DNA from: Rubrivirga marina
Lineage (GTDB): Bacteria > Bacteroidota > Rhodothermia > Rhodothermales > Rubricoccaceae
Assembly (NCBI RefSeq): GCF_002283365.1
Contig: NZ_MQWD01000001.1
Location: 1,795,395-1,859,394, forward strand
Direction of reading: 5' to 3'
Length of the DNA: 64,000 bases
Part shown: positions 37,932-47,556 of the stretch, piece after piece
Layout: each line of letters starts with the position of its first letter
Position numbering within the stretch: position 1 is the stretch's first letter
Program-made: the position numbers and the translations under genes
Notes under the pieces: model-generated
What the model saw: the letters and a program-made list of their open reading frames with translations, nothing else
Database searches by the model: none
What the model was told of the DNA's origin: nothing

Positions 37932-39458
37932 TCACGCGCCTACCCCGTAGAGGCGCTGGACCTTCTCCCGTGCGTAGGTCAGCCACGGCCCGGCGTCGAG
38001 GTCGCTTCCGGTCGCGTCACGGAGGATCTGCCCGGCGGTCTTCGCGCGGCCCCAGCGGTGGACGTGCTCGCGGAGCCACCCGAGGAGCGGATCGAACTCG
38101 CCTCGCTCCATCTGTGCGTCGAGGCCGCCGAGGTCGGCGTCGGCGGCCGTCCAGAGTTGGGCGCTCATGAGCGTGCCGAGCGTGTAGGTCGGGAAGTAGC
38201 CGACGGCGCCGAGCGACCAGTGGATGTCCTGGAGGCACCCGTCGGCGTCGGTCGGTGGGGCGATCCCGAAGGACTCGGTCATCCGCTCGTTCCAGGCGCC
38301 GGGAAGGTCGCTCACGGCGAGGTCGCCCGAGAGCATCGCCCGCTCCAATTCGAACCGGAGGAGCACGTGGAGGTGGTACGTCAGCTCGTCGGCCTCGACG
38401 CGGATGAGCGACGGCTCGACGCGGTTGACGGCGCGGACGAAGGCGTCGCGCGGCACGTCCTGGAGATGCGGGAATCGAGCCTCCAGCATGGGATAGGCCC
38501 ACGTCCAGAACGGCGCGCTCCGGGCGACGAGGTTCTCGTACAGCCGCGACTGGCTCTCGTGGACGCCGAGCGACGCGCCGTCCGCCAGCGGCGTGCCGGC
38601 CAACTCCGGCGCGAAGCCCTGCTCGTAGATCCCGTGCCCGGCCTCGTGGATCGTGCTGAAGAACGCCGTCGGGAAGAAATCGGGGTCGACGCGCGTGGTG
38701 ATCCGGACGTCGGTGGCGCCGAAGGCGGTCGTGAACGGGTGGGCCGAGCGGTCCTGGCGGCCGTGGTCGAGGCTGTAGCCGAGCTGTTGGGCCACGTCGA
38801 GCCCGAAGGCCCACTGGGCGTCGGCGTCGAACGGCTGGCGGAGACACGCGTCGTCGGGTGGCTCGGTCCCGGCGACGGCGGCCACGAGCGGCACGAGGCC
38901 CTCGCGGAGCTCGGCGAACACAGCGGCCACTCCCGAGGCGGAGGCCCCGGGCTCGAAGGCGTCGAGCAGCGCGTCGTAGCGAGCGTCAGCACCGGACGGC
39001 GCGTAGCCCGGCCCCCGCTCCTCGGCCACGAGCGGGCGGACGAGGTCGGCCTCCTCCCGCGCCAACGCCAGGATCCGCTCGAGGTGCGGCGCGAAGAGTT
39101 CGAAGGAATCGGCCTCGCGGGCCGCCTTCCACGCCCCCTTCGCCCGGGCCGACGCCTCGGCCTTCTCCGACACGAGCCGCGACGGCAGGAGCGTCGCCCG
39201 CCGCCAGTCGCGCGCCGTCACGCGCAGGAGCGCCGCGTCGAGGTCGCTCTCGGCCGTGCCCGCCTCGATCCACTCGCCGACCCGCTCGTCGACGAACCGC
39301 TCGTGGGCGAACCGCCGGAGCGTGGCGACCTGCCGGCCCCGGGCCTCGGCGCCTCCCGGGGGCATGTACGTCTCCTGGTCCCACTCGAGGACGGCGGCGG
39401 CGTGGGCGAGGTCGGCCACCTCGGCGAGGCGCTGGAGGAGGGCGTCAGGGACGGGCAT
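37932..39458 (-). CDS. M32 carboxypeptidase (carboxypeptidase Taq type)
   Basis: A 508-residue cytosolic zinc metallocarboxypeptidase. HEAGH at 271-275 (TIHEAGHGIYEQG) gives two zinc ligands and the catalytic glutamate; HESQSR at 300-305 supplies the third ligand, E301. Other M32 marks are AAVLEWDQETYMPPGGAEAR, FGATDVRITTRVDPDFF, AYPMLEARFP, and the C-terminal LSAQLW-like MSAQLWTAADADLGGL. Length is normal for M32 (about 500). It removes C-terminal residues broadly except proline, by family knowledge. It lies 48 bp upstream of the DUF6624 gene on the same strand. Confidence 0.93.
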   Translation of the reverse strand: MPVPDALLQRLAEVADLAHAAAVLEWDQETYMPPGGAEARGRQVATLRRFAHERFVDERVGEWIEAGTAESDLDAALLRVTARDWRRATLLPSRLVSEKAEASARAKGAWKAAREADSFELFAPHLERILALAREEADLVRPLVAEERGPGYAPSGADARYDALLDAFEPGASASGVAAVFAELREGLVPLVAAVAGTEPPDDACLRQPFDADAQWAFGLDVAQQLGYSLDHGRQDRSAHPFTTAFGATDVRITTRVDPDFFPTAFFSTIHEAGHGIYEQGFAPELAGTPLADGASLGVHESQSRLYENLVARSAPFWTWAYPMLEARFPHLQDVPRDAFVRAVNRVEPSLIRVEADELTYHLHVLLRFELERAMLSGDLAVSDLPGAWNERMTESFGIAPPTDADGCLQDIHWSLGAVGYFPTYTLGTLMSAQLWTAADADLGGLDAQMERGEFDPLLGWLREHVHRWGRAKTAGQILRDATGSDLDAGPWLTYAREKVQRLYGVGA

Positions 39459-39554
39459 GGGGGAAGGGGGAGGGGGCGATCTGGAATGGTCCCGCCGACG
39501 GATTGAGTTCCCTTCCGTCGCCTCTCGCTGTCATCGCCCGGGAGCGGGCGCGCC

Positions 39555-41030
39555 CTAGAGCCGGAGGCCCCTCGGAATCAGGACCCGGCCGAGGAGCGAG
39601 AATAGGCCTTGGGCGAGGAGCGCGAGGACGGCGGCCGGGACGGCCCCTTCCAGAATCAGCCCGAGGTCGTCGAGGCGGATGCCCGTGAGGATCGGCTGGC
39701 CGTAGCCGCCGGCGCCGACGAGCGCGCCCAGCGTCGCCGTCCCGATGTTGATGACGGCGCTCGTCTGGATGCCGGCTAGGATCGACGGGGCCGCGAGCGG
39801 AAGTTCGATCCTCCACAGGCGCACCGAGGCGGGCAGGCCCAGCGCCGCCGCGCTCTCCTGCAGACCGGGCGCGATCCCCGTGAGCCCCGCGTGCGTGTTG
39901 CGGACGATGGGGAGGAGGCTGTACAGGAACAGCGCCGCGAGGGCCGGCGCCGCACCGATGCCCACGAGCGGGAGCATGAACACGAGGAGCGCCAGCGACG
40001 GGATCGTGTACGCCACGCCGACGGCCCCGAGCACGGGCGCCTCCAGCCCCCGCACCTTCGCCGCCGCGATGCCCAGCGGGACGGCGACAAGGATCGCCGC
40101 CAGCAGGGAGAGGCCGACGAGCGCGAGGTGCTCCTTCGTCCGCCGCCAGACGCGCTCGGCCCGGCCGGCCACCTCCACCTCGGCGTCGAGGCCGACGGAC
40201 CCGCGGAGGAAGTCGGCGGCGACGACGGCCTCCGGCTGGCCGTCGAGCTTGACGCGGGCGTTGAGCGCGGCCATCGAGTCGGCGGAGAGGGTGCCGGCCA
40301 GACGCTGCCAGGCGGCGACGGCGTCGGGCGCGCGGTCCTCGAGATCGGCGCGGTAGAGGAGGACGGCGTCGTAGCGTGGGAAGAATGCGCGGTCGTCGTC
40401 CAGGACGCGGAGGCCGTAGTACGGGATCTCGGCGTCGGTCGAGTAGAGGTCGACGGCGTCGAGGTCGCCGGCCGCGAGGGCGCGGTAGGCGAGGTCGTGG
40501 TCGAGCCCGCGGACGTCGCGCTGGGGGAGGCCGTAGGCGTCGCGGAGGCCGGGCCAGCCGTCGGCGCGGTCGAGGAACTCGTTCGAGAAGCCCAGCCGGA
40601 GGTCGGGGTGCGTGCGGAGGTCGGAGACCGCCTCGATGCCGAGCGCCTCGGCCCGGTCCTCAGCCATCCCGATCGCGTACGTGTTGTTGAATCCGAGCGG
40701 CGGCGTCATCCGGATCCCCTCGCGGGCGAGCGCCTCCGCCAGCGCGTCGTCGGTCGCCACGTCCTCCCCCGAGAAGATCTCCTGGGCGAGCGTACCGGTG
40801 TACTCGGGGTAGGCGTCGAGGTCGCCGCGGAGCAGCGCGCTCCACAGCACGCGCGTTCCGCCGACCTCCCGTCGGTGCGTCGCCTCGACGCCCGCGCCCC
40901 GCGCCGCCTGTGCCGCGACCTCGCCCAGCACGACGCCCTCGGTGAACGTCTTTGACCCGACGACGACCTCGGTGTCCTGGGCCCCCGCGACGCCGGTGAT
41001 CAGCAGAGAGAGAAGGACGGCCCGGATCAC
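39555..41030 (-). CDS. Osmoprotectant/ergothioneine-type ABC importer, substrate-binding and permease fusion
   Basis: A 491-residue fusion. An N-terminal signal ([18 protein letters not shown]) is followed by an OpuC/YehZ-type substrate-binding domain (about 22-290: VVVGSKTFTEGVVLGEVAAQ, YPEYTGTLAQEIFSGED, GFNNTYAIGM, DAVDLYSTDAEIPYYG). A permease domain of about five to six helices follows (about 310-491: VAVPLGIAAAKVRGLE, YTIPSLALLVFMLPLVGIG, LPLAAPSILAGIQTSAVINI, GTATLGALVGAGGYG). Substrates in the family are glycine betaine, choline, carnitine or ergothioneine; this one is undetermined. GTG start overlaps the ATPase stop (GTGA). The binding-domain-first order is the reverse of the better-known permease-first fusions. 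Confidence 0.87.
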   Translation of the reverse strand: MIRAVLLSLLITGVAGAQDTEVVVGSKTFTEGVVLGEVAAQAARGAGVEATHRREVGGTRVLWSALLRGDLDAYPEYTGTLAQEIFSGEDVATDDALAEALAREGIRMTPPLGFNNTYAIGMAEDRAEALGIEAVSDLRTHPDLRLGFSNEFLDRADGWPGLRDAYGLPQRDVRGLDHDLAYRALAAGDLDAVDLYSTDAEIPYYGLRVLDDDRAFFPRYDAVLLYRADLEDRAPDAVAAWQRLAGTLSADSMAALNARVKLDGQPEAVVAADFLRGSVGLDAEVEVAGRAERVWRRTKEHLALVGLSLLAAILVAVPLGIAAAKVRGLEAPVLGAVGVAYTIPSLALLVFMLPLVGIGAAPALAALFLYSLLPIVRNTHAGLTGIAPGLQESAAALGLPASVRLWRIELPLAAPSILAGIQTSAVINIGTATLGALVGAGGYGQPILTGIRLDDLGLILEGAVPAAVLALLAQGLFSLLGRVLIPRGLRL

Positions 41031-41758
41031 GGCAGCGCGTACCGCTGGGCCTCGACGAACGCCTCCACGAACGGCGTCGCGGGCGCGTCTGCGATCTCGG
41101 ACAGCGTCCCGCGCTGGACGATCCGCCCGCCGTCCATGACCCCCACGCGGTCGGCGAGGACGGCGGCCTCGCGGAGGTCGTGGGTGACCAAAAGAACCGT
41201 CGCGCCGAGGTCGGTGATGAGGCGCCGGAGGTCGGATTGGAGCGCCTCGCGGGTGACGGGGTCGAGCGCGCCAAGCGGCTCGTCGAGCAAGAGCAGGTCG
41301 GGCCCGAGGACGAGCGCGCGGAGGAGCGCGACCCGCTGGCGCTGGCCGCCCGAGAGCTCGGCGGGGAAGCGGTCGAGGAGGGCCCGGTCGAGACGGACGA
41401 GCTCGGCGAGCTCCTCCAGCCGGCCGCCGAGGCGGGCGGCGTCCCAGCCGAGGTGGCGCGGGACGAGCGCGGCGTTCTCGCGGCCCGTGAGGTGCGGGAA
41501 CAGGCCGCCGCCCTGGATCACGTAGCCCGCCCGCCGACGGACCGCCCCGACCGTCGCCGCCGTCACTTCGGTCCCGTCGACCGTGACGGTCCCGGCGTCG
41601 GGGACGATGAGGCGCAGCACCGACCGCACCAGCGTCGACTTCCCGCCGCCGCTCGTGCCAAGGAGGGCGACCGTCTCGCCCCGCGCCACGTCGAGGTCGG
41701 TGGGGTGGAGCGCGACGGCGGCCCCGTACCGTTTGGCGACGCCGCGGAGCCGGATCAC
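41027..41758 (-). CDS. ABC transporter ATPase of the osmoprotectant-type importer
   Basis: A 243-residue ABC ATPase energising the importer encoded next to it. Walker A is [11 protein letters not shown], the signature [15 protein letters not shown], Walker [15 protein letters not shown]-loop VTHDLREA, Q-loop [15 protein letters not shown] start at 41758 ([12 protein letters not shown]); the longer ORF to 41908 has no conserved residues. It has no CBS domains, unlike OpuAA/ProV. Its stop overlaps the start of the fusion gene by 4 bp, so the two subunits are co-translated. It is divergent from the LLM oxidoreductase at 41856. Confidence 0.9.
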   Translation of the reverse strand: MIRLRGVAKRYGAAVALHPTDLDVARGETVALLGTSGGGKSTLVRSVLRLIVPDAGTVTVDGTEVTAATVGAVRRRAGYVIQGGGLFPHLTGRENAALVPRHLGWDAARLGGRLEELAELVRLDRALLDRFPAELSGGQRQRVALLRALVLGPDLLLLDEPLGALDPVTREALQSDLRRLITDLGATVLLVTHDLREAAVLADRVGVMDGGRIVQRGTLSEIADAPATPFVEAFVEAQRYALP

Positions 41759-41855
41759 GAGGGGAGAGGGGGACGAGAGAGCGAAGGTACGCGGGCCGTC
41801 GCGGGGACCCGACGGCCGCGTCGGACGTTTGCCTGTCGGAACAACCAATTGCACG

Positions 41856-42878
41856 ATGGAGCTCGGCCTCTTCTCTTTTGCGGAGGTGCCGCCCGACGGC
41901 ACCGACACGACCCGCCTCCGCGACCTCCTCGAGGAGATCGCCCTCGCCGATCAGGTCGGCCTCGACGTGTTCGGGGTCGGGGAGCACCACCGGAAGGACT
42001 ACGCGGCGTCGGCCCCGGCCGTGGTCCTCGCCGCCGCCGCGGCCCGCACGGAGCGGATACGCCTGACGAGCGCCGTGACGGTCCTCTCGTCCGACGACCC
42101 GGTCCGCGTGTTCCAGGACTTCGCGACGCTCGACCAGCTCTCGAACGGGCGCGCCGAGATCCTCGTCGGCCGCGGGTCCTTTACCGAGTCGTTCCCGCTC
42201 TTCGGCTACGACCTCCGCGACTACGACACCCTCTTCTCCGAGAAGCTCGACCTGCTCCTCAAGCTCCGCGAGTCGGAGCGCGTGACGTGGAAGGGCCGGC
42301 TCCGCGCGCCGCTGAACGACCAGGCCGTGTACCCGCGGCCGGTCCAGACCCCGCTGCCCGTGTGGATCGCCGTCGGCGGCACGCCCGCCTCGGTGGCGCG
42401 CGCGGGGCGGCTGGGGCTGAACCTCGCCATCGCCATCATCGGCGGGCAGCCGGCCCGGTTCCGCCAACTCGTCGACCTCTACCGCCAGTCGGCCGCCGAG
42501 GCGGGGCACGACGCGGACGCGCTGAAGGTGTCGATCAACGGCCACGGCTTCATCGGCGAGACGGCCGGCGAGGCGGCCGAGGTCGCGCTCGGCCCGTTCA
42601 CGGAGCGGATGGCCCAGATCGGCCGCGAGCGCGGGTGGCCCCCGCCGTCGGCCGCGCAGATGGCGGCGGAGCTCCGCCTCGAAGGCGCGCTCGTGCTGGG
42701 GAGCCCGCAGGAGGTGATCGACAAGATCCTGTACCAGCACGAGATCTTCGGACACGACCGGCACCTGCTCCAGCTGACGGTCGGCCCGCTGCACCACAAG
42801 GACGTGCTGCGGGCGATCGAGCGGTTCGGGACCGAGGTGGCCCCGGTCGTTCGGAAGGAGGTCGGGGTCCCGGCGTAG
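41856..42878 (+). CDS. LLM class (luciferase-like) flavin-dependent oxidoreductase
   Basis: A 340-residue bacterial-luciferase-fold oxidoreductase, cytosolic, using FMN or F420-type flavin. N-terminal [10 protein letters not shown], then [18 protein letters not shown] (flavin-binding EHH), [59 protein letters not shown] and a C-terminal [14 protein letters not shown]. This group is common and mostly uncharacterised; reaction unknown. ATG 41856 begins the first strand. It is divergent from the importer ATPase, with a 97-bp gap, and followed after 73 bp by an M28 peptidase. Confidence 0.88.
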   Translation: MELGLFSFAEVPPDGTDTTRLRDLLEEIALADQVGLDVFGVGEHHRKDYAASAPAVVLAAAAARTERIRLTSAVTVLSSDDPVRVFQDFATLDQLSNGRAEILVGRGSFTESFPLFGYDLRDYDTLFSEKLDLLLKLRESERVTWKGRLRAPLNDQAVYPRPVQTPLPVWIAVGGTPASVARAGRLGLNLAIAIIGGQPARFRQLVDLYRQSAAEAGHDADALKVSINGHGFIGETAGEAAEVALGPFTERMAQIGRERGWPPPSAAQMAAELRLEGALVLGSPQEVIDKILYQHEIFGHDRHLLQLTVGPLHHKDVLRAIERFGTEVAPVVRKEVGVPA

Positions 42879-42951
42879 CGGACGAGGGCGGTCGGTCGGA
42901 ACGCTCCGCTAGATTCGGGGCCGACCTGCCGTCCTCCCCGACCGACTCGCC

Positions 42952-44508
42952 ATGCTCCGTCTCGCTTCTTCGGCCGTCCTCGCGCTCGTCCTCCTGACGG
43001 CTGCGCCCGCCTCGGCGCAGCACTTCCCCACCGACGACCCGGTGATCCGCGAGATCTGGACGGAGGGGATGGAGCGCTCGCAGACCGAGGCTCTCGCTCA
43101 CCACCTCGTCGACGTGATCGGGCCGCGGCTGGCCGGCTCGCCCGGGCTGGTGCAGGCGCAGGACTGGCTCGTCGAGACCTACGAGGCGTGGGGCGTCCCG
43201 GTCCGGAAGGAAGAGTACGGGACGTGGAACGCGTGGCAGCCCGGCGCCCTCCACGTCGAGATGATCGCGCCCCGCGTGCAGCCGCTCGTGGCCGAGCTCC
43301 TGGCGTGGAGCCCGGGGACCGACGGCCCGGTCGAGGGCCCGGTGGTGATGCCGCCCGCGGACCTCACTGAGGAGACGGTGGAGGCGTGGCTCGCGACGGT
43401 CGAGGGCGCGTTCGTGCTCCTCGACGCGCCGGAGCCGATGTGCCGGGCCCCCCAGGAGCTCGAGGCGAACGCCCGCCCCGAGACGGTCGCTCGCCTCGAC
43501 TCGCTCCGCGACGCCGCCCGGGCCGACTGGGCCGGGCGATACGCCGCGCTCGGCGGGGCCCAGGAGCGGACCCAGGCGCTCGAAGACGCGGGCATCGCCG
43601 GCACGCTGAGCTCGCGCTGGTCGGGCGGATGGGGCGCCAACAAGGTGTTCAGCACGGACAACCAGCGCGCCGTGGGCCTCGACGTGTCGTGCGAGGACTA
43701 CGGGCTGCTCGCCCGGCTCGCGTCCTCGGGCCACGCCCCGCACCTCCGCGTCGACGCCGAGGCCGAGGACCTGGGCGTCGTCCCCCAGTTCAACGTGATC
43801 GCCGAGGTGCGCGGGACCGAGCTCCCCGACGAGTACGTGCTCCTCAGCGCGCACCTCGACTCGTGGCACGCCGCGACGGGCGCGACCGACAACGGGACCG
43901 GCACCATCACCATGCTCGAGGCCATGCGCATCCTCCGGGAGACGTACCCCGCCCCGCGGCGGACCATCCTCGTCGGCCACTGGGGCGCCGAGGAGATGGG
44001 GCTGATCGGGTCCGGCGCGTTCCGGGAGGACCACCCGGAGGTCGTGGCGGGGCTCCAGGTCGGGTTCAACCAGGACAACGGGACGTGGCGGTTCGAGCGG
44101 ATCGAGGGCCAGGGGTTCCTCGACACGGCGAAGCACCTCCCGGCGTGGATGGCCGCCGTCCCGACCGAGATCCAGGCCCAGGTGACCGTCGAGGTGCCGG
44201 GCGAGCAGAACAACCGGGGCAGCGACCACACGTCGTTCGTGTGCACCGGGGCGCCCGTCCTCCGCCTCCAGTCGCCGTACGACGAGTACCGCCAGTACAC
44301 CTGGCACACGAACCTCGACACCTACGACAAGATCGTGTTCGACGACCTGAAGCAGAACGCGACGCTCGCGGCCATGCTGGTGTACCAGGCGTCCGAGGAC
44401 CCCGAGCGGATGACGCGCGAGATGGCCCTCCTCCCGGACGACCCGCGGACCGGCGAGCCGCGGACGTCCGGCCCCTGCGTTCCGCCCCGCCGCGAGCCGC
44501 GCGACTAG
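42952..44508 (+). CDS. Secreted M28 zinc peptidase
   Basis: A 518-residue exported metallopeptidase. Signal peptide 1-22 (APASAQ); a PA-like inserted region (about 120-245); catalytic domain with SAHLDSWHAATGATDNGTG (H301, D313), GHWGAEEMGLIGS (E347/E348), GFNQDNGTW (D375) and YTWHTNLDTYDK for the last histidine. It has four cysteines, two of which (SCEDYG, MCRAP) might form a disulfide. It likely acts as a periplasmic or outer aminopeptidase/carboxypeptidase. It is only distantly similar to the M28 enzyme at 24784. The C-terminal 25 residues are Arg/Pro-rich. Confidence 0.9.
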   Translation: MLRLASSAVLALVLLTAAPASAQHFPTDDPVIREIWTEGMERSQTEALAHHLVDVIGPRLAGSPGLVQAQDWLVETYEAWGVPVRKEEYGTWNAWQPGALHVEMIAPRVQPLVAELLAWSPGTDGPVEGPVVMPPADLTEETVEAWLATVEGAFVLLDAPEPMCRAPQELEANARPETVARLDSLRDAARADWAGRYAALGGAQERTQALEDAGIAGTLSSRWSGGWGANKVFSTDNQRAVGLDVSCEDYGLLARLASSGHAPHLRVDAEAEDLGVVPQFNVIAEVRGTELPDEYVLLSAHLDSWHAATGATDNGTGTITMLEAMRILRETYPAPRRTILVGHWGAEEMGLIGSGAFREDHPEVVAGLQVGFNQDNGTWRFERIEGQGFLDTAKHLPAWMAAVPTEIQAQVTVEVPGEQNNRGSDHTSFVCTGAPVLRLQSPYDEYRQYTWHTNLDTYDKIVFDDLKQNATLAAMLVYQASEDPERMTREMALLPDDPRTGEPRTSGPCVPPRREPRD

Positions 44509-44593
44509 GGCGGGGAGACGCGGTGAGGACGGCGCCGCGCCGCGCCGCCGTCGGTGGGGGAGGGCTAGCATCGGGCGTCCCTCCACCCCCTCC

Positions 44594-45526
44594 ATGTCCG
44601 ACGACTCGGCGGCGCCCCTCGGGGCGGTCCTCGCGGCCTTCGCCGCGCTCTACGTCATCTGGGGCTCGACGTACCTCGGCATCCGGTTCGCCATCGAGAC
44701 GATGCCGCCGTTCACGATGGCCGGCGTCCGGTTCCTCTGCGCGGGCACGCTGATCTACGGGTGGGCGCGGGCCCGCGGCGCCGGGCCGGGGACGCGGCCC
44801 CAGTGGCAGACGGCCGCCATCGTCGGGGCGCTGCTGCTCCTGGGGGGCAACGGCGGCGTGACGTGGGCGGAGCAGCGGATCCCGTCCGGGATCGCGGCGC
44901 TCCTCGTGGCCTCGACGCCGATGTGGATGGTGGTCCTCGACGCGCTCCGGCCCGGCGGCGAGCGCCCCGGCCCGTCCGTGGTCGCCGGTCTGGCGGTCGG
45001 GGTGGCGGGGATCGTCCTGCTCGTGGGGCCGAGCGACCTGGGCGGGGAGCCGGTCGACACGGTGGGCGCGCTGGCGGTCGCGGCGGCGGCGTTCTGCTGG
45101 GCCGTCGGCTCGGTCTATCAGCGGGGCGCCCCGAAGGCCGACTCAACGCTCCTCAACGTGGGGATGCAGATGCTGGCCGGGGGCACGCTGCTGCTGCTCG
45201 TCGGGGTCGGGCTGGGCGAGCGGCTGGACGTGAGCGCCGTCTCGGCCCGGTCGGCGCTCGCGCTGGCGTACCTCGTCCTCGTCGGCGCGATCGTGGGCTA
45301 CTCGGCGTACGTGTGGCTCTTGAAGGTGTCCTCGCCGGCGAAGGTCTCGACCTACGCCTACGTCAACCCGGTCGTGGCGGTCCTGCTCGGGTGGGCGCTG
45401 GCCGACGAGCCGATGGGGCCACGTGTGATCGCCGCGGGCGCGGCCGTCGTGGCCGCCGTCGCGCTCATCACGACCGCCCGGACGGCCCCGGCGCGGCCGC
45501 CGTCGGCCGACGGGACGGTCCGCTAG
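44594..45526 (+). CDS. EamA/DMT-family transporter
   Basis: A 310-residue inner-membrane exporter of the drug/metabolite transporter superfamily, with ten predicted helices in two EamA repeats. Typical motifs are LYVIWGSTYLGIRFAIETMP, PPFTMAGVRFLCAGTLIYGW, SGIAALLVASTPMWMVVLDA, GAIVGYSAYVWLLKVSSPAK and YAYVNPVVAVLLGWALADEP. The substrate is unknown. Its stop and the stop of uup overlap head-on in the tetranucleotide CTAG (45523-45526), leaving no space for a separate terminator. Confidence 0.9.
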   Translation: MSDDSAAPLGAVLAAFAALYVIWGSTYLGIRFAIETMPPFTMAGVRFLCAGTLIYGWARARGAGPGTRPQWQTAAIVGALLLLGGNGGVTWAEQRIPSGIAALLVASTPMWMVVLDALRPGGERPGPSVVAGLAVGVAGIVLLVGPSDLGGEPVDTVGALAVAAAAFCWAVGSVYQRGAPKADSTLLNVGMQMLAGGTLLLLVGVGLGERLDVSAVSARSALALAYLVLVGAIVGYSAYVWLLKVSSPAKVSTYAYVNPVVAVLLGWALADEPMGPRVIAAGAAVVAAVALITTARTAPARPPSADGTVR

Positions 45527-47448
45527 GCCCGCTCGGCGAGCTCGGCCCAGCGGTCGACGTCGGCCTCGAGCTGGCGGCCCAGCTCGGCGAGCTCTTTCGA
45601 GAGGGCGACGACCGTGTCCGCCTCGGTCGCGTGCTCGGCCAGCTCGGCCTCGAGCTCCGGCTGGCGGGCCTCGGCCGCGGCGATCCGTTCTTCGAGCATC
45701 GCCAGCTCGCGCTTCTCGTTGTACGAGAGCTTCTTTTTGGCAGGCCCGGGCGTCGACTCCTCCCGCGGAGGGGCCGAGGCGGGCGCCGGCGCCGGGGTGC
45801 GGGCGGCCGCCTTCGCCTCGCGCGCGACCGCCTCGCGCGTCTGGATCTCGGCCCACGCCGAGTAGTCGCCCGGGATCTCGCGGACGCCGCCGTCCCCGTC
45901 CAGCCGCAGCAGGTGCCCGACGGTGCGATCCAAAAAGTAGCGGTCGTGCGAGACCGTGACGACGGCGCCGGCGAACGTGTCGAGGTAGTCCTCGAGCGCC
46001 TGGAGCGTCGGGATGTCGAGGTCGTTCGTCGGCTCGTCGAGGAGGAGCACGTTCGGCGCGCCGAGGAGGACGCGGAGGAGGTACAGCCGCCGCCGCTCGC
46101 CGCCGGAGAGGAGGCCGACGGGCGTGTAGTGCTGGCTGCGCGGGAAGAGGAACCGCTCCAGCATCTGCGCCGCCGTGATCACCGCCCCGTCCGAGAGCCG
46201 GACGTTGTCGGCGATCTCCTCGACGTAGTCGATCATCCGCTGGTCGCCGCCCTCGCTCTGGGCCGCCGCGAGCGCGCGGCTCTCCTGGTCGTAGTAGCCG
46301 ACCGACACCGTCGGGCCGACCTCGACGGTGCCGGCGTCGGGCGCCAGCCGCCCGGCGAGGATCTCGAGGAGCGTCGTCTTGCCCGACCCGTTGGGGCCGA
46401 TCAGCCCGAGCCGGTCGTCGCGGGCGACCTCGTAGGTCAGGCCCGAGAAGAGCGGCTCGCCGTCCCAGCCCTTCGCCACGCCCTTGAGCTGGATGACCTT
46501 CTTGCCGAGCCGCGTGGCGACCGAGTCGATCTCGATGTCGCCCGGCCCCGCCTCGGGCTTGGCGTCGAGGAGCGCGTGGGCCCGGTCGATCCGCGCCTTC
46601 GACTTCGAGGTGCGGGCCTTGGCGCCGCGCCTCAGCCACGCGAGCTCGCGCGTGGCGAGGTTCTGGCGCTTGGCCTCCTCCGCCGCCTCGACCTCGGCCT
46701 GCGCCTCCTTCTGCTCGAGGTAGTCGGAGTAGGAGCCGACGTACCGCGCGACGTCGCCGCCGCCGACCTCCAGCATCCGGTTCGTGACGCGGTCGAGGAA
46801 GTACCGGTCGTGCGTGACGAGGAGGAGCGCGCCGGTCCACGACCGGAGGAGGCCCTCCAGCCACTCGATGGTCTCGGTGTCGAGGTGGTTCGTCGGCTCG
46901 TCGAGGACGAGGAGGTCGGGCCGCTCGACGATCGCCCGCGCCAGGGCCACGCGCTTCTTCTGCCCGCCGCTCAGGGTGTCGACGACGGCGTCGGGGTCTT
47001 CGAGGCCGAGGCGGTCGAGCGTGGCGCGGGCCTGCGCCTCGAGGTCCCACCCGCCGACGGCGTCGAGGCGGGCGGAGAGGCGCGTGACCGCCGCGACGGC
47101 GTCGGCGTCGTCCGGCTGGCGGTCGAGGCGGGCGAGCGCGTGCTCGTAGTCCCGGACGGCCTGCGCCGCGGGCCCGTCGCCGGCCACGACGGCGTCGAGG
47201 ACGGTCGCCCCCGGCGCGAGGTCCGGCCGCTGCTCCAGCACGCCGATGCGGGCCCCCGGCGTCACGATCACGCGCCCGGCGTCCGGAGGCTCGGCGCCCG
47301 TCGCCAGCCGCAGCAGCGTCGACTTGCCGGCCCCGTTCGCGCCGATCACGCCGACCTTCTCGTCGGCCTCGACGACGAACGAGACGTCGTCGAGGAGCGG
47401 CTTGGTGCCGTAGTCCTTGCGGACGCGGTCGAAGGAGAGGAGGGCCAT
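45523..47448 (-). CDS. uup: ABC-F ATPase, Uup type
   Basis: A 641-residue soluble duplicated ATPase of the ABC-F family. First cassette: GANGAGKSTLLRL, LSGGQKKRVALARAI, LLVLDEPTNHLDTETI. Linker with the charged helix pair around EQKEAQAEVEAAEEAKRQN. Second cassette: GPNGSGKTTLLEI, LSGGERRRLYLLRVL, VLLLDEPTNDLDIPTL. The C-terminal LSYNEKRELAMLEERIAAAE and a coiled coil to the end are the DNA/ribosome-binding extension of Uup. Uup is linked to transposon excision and replication or ribosome maintenance. It is downstream of the GH2 gene with a palindrome between. Confidence 0.92.
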   Translation of the reverse strand: MALLSFDRVRKDYGTKPLLDDVSFVVEADEKVGVIGANGAGKSTLLRLATGAEPPDAGRVIVTPGARIGVLEQRPDLAPGATVLDAVVAGDGPAAQAVRDYEHALARLDRQPDDADAVAAVTRLSARLDAVGGWDLEAQARATLDRLGLEDPDAVVDTLSGGQKKRVALARAIVERPDLLVLDEPTNHLDTETIEWLEGLLRSWTGALLLVTHDRYFLDRVTNRMLEVGGGDVARYVGSYSDYLEQKEAQAEVEAAEEAKRQNLATRELAWLRRGAKARTSKSKARIDRAHALLDAKPEAGPGDIEIDSVATRLGKKVIQLKGVAKGWDGEPLFSGLTYEVARDDRLGLIGPNGSGKTTLLEILAGRLAPDAGTVEVGPTVSVGYYDQESRALAAAQSEGGDQRMIDYVEEIADNVRLSDGAVITAAQMLERFLFPRSQHYTPVGLLSGGERRRLYLLRVLLGAPNVLLLDEPTNDLDIPTLQALEDYLDTFAGAVVTVSHDRYFLDRTVGHLLRLDGDGGVREIPGDYSAWAEIQTREAVAREAKAAARTPAPAPASAPPREESTPGPAKKKLSYNEKRELAMLEERIAAAEARQPELEAELAEHATEADTVVALSKELAELGRQLEADVDRWAELAERA

Positions 47449-47527
47449 CGGTCAGAGCGGGGTCGGGTCAAGATCCCGCCGGCCGGGGCGCTCGGCAGCG
47501 AAGAGCGAGCGGAACCGGTGGCCGGGT

Positions 47528-47553
47528 CGCCCGCCTCGGCGCCGAGGCGGGCG
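47528..47553. repeat. Palindromic repeat, copy 9
   Basis: 26-bp perfect palindrome (core 47534-47547), 3 bp beyond the stop of the minus-strand GH2 gene and upstream of uup. Confidence 0.85.
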
Positions 47554-47556
47554 GGG

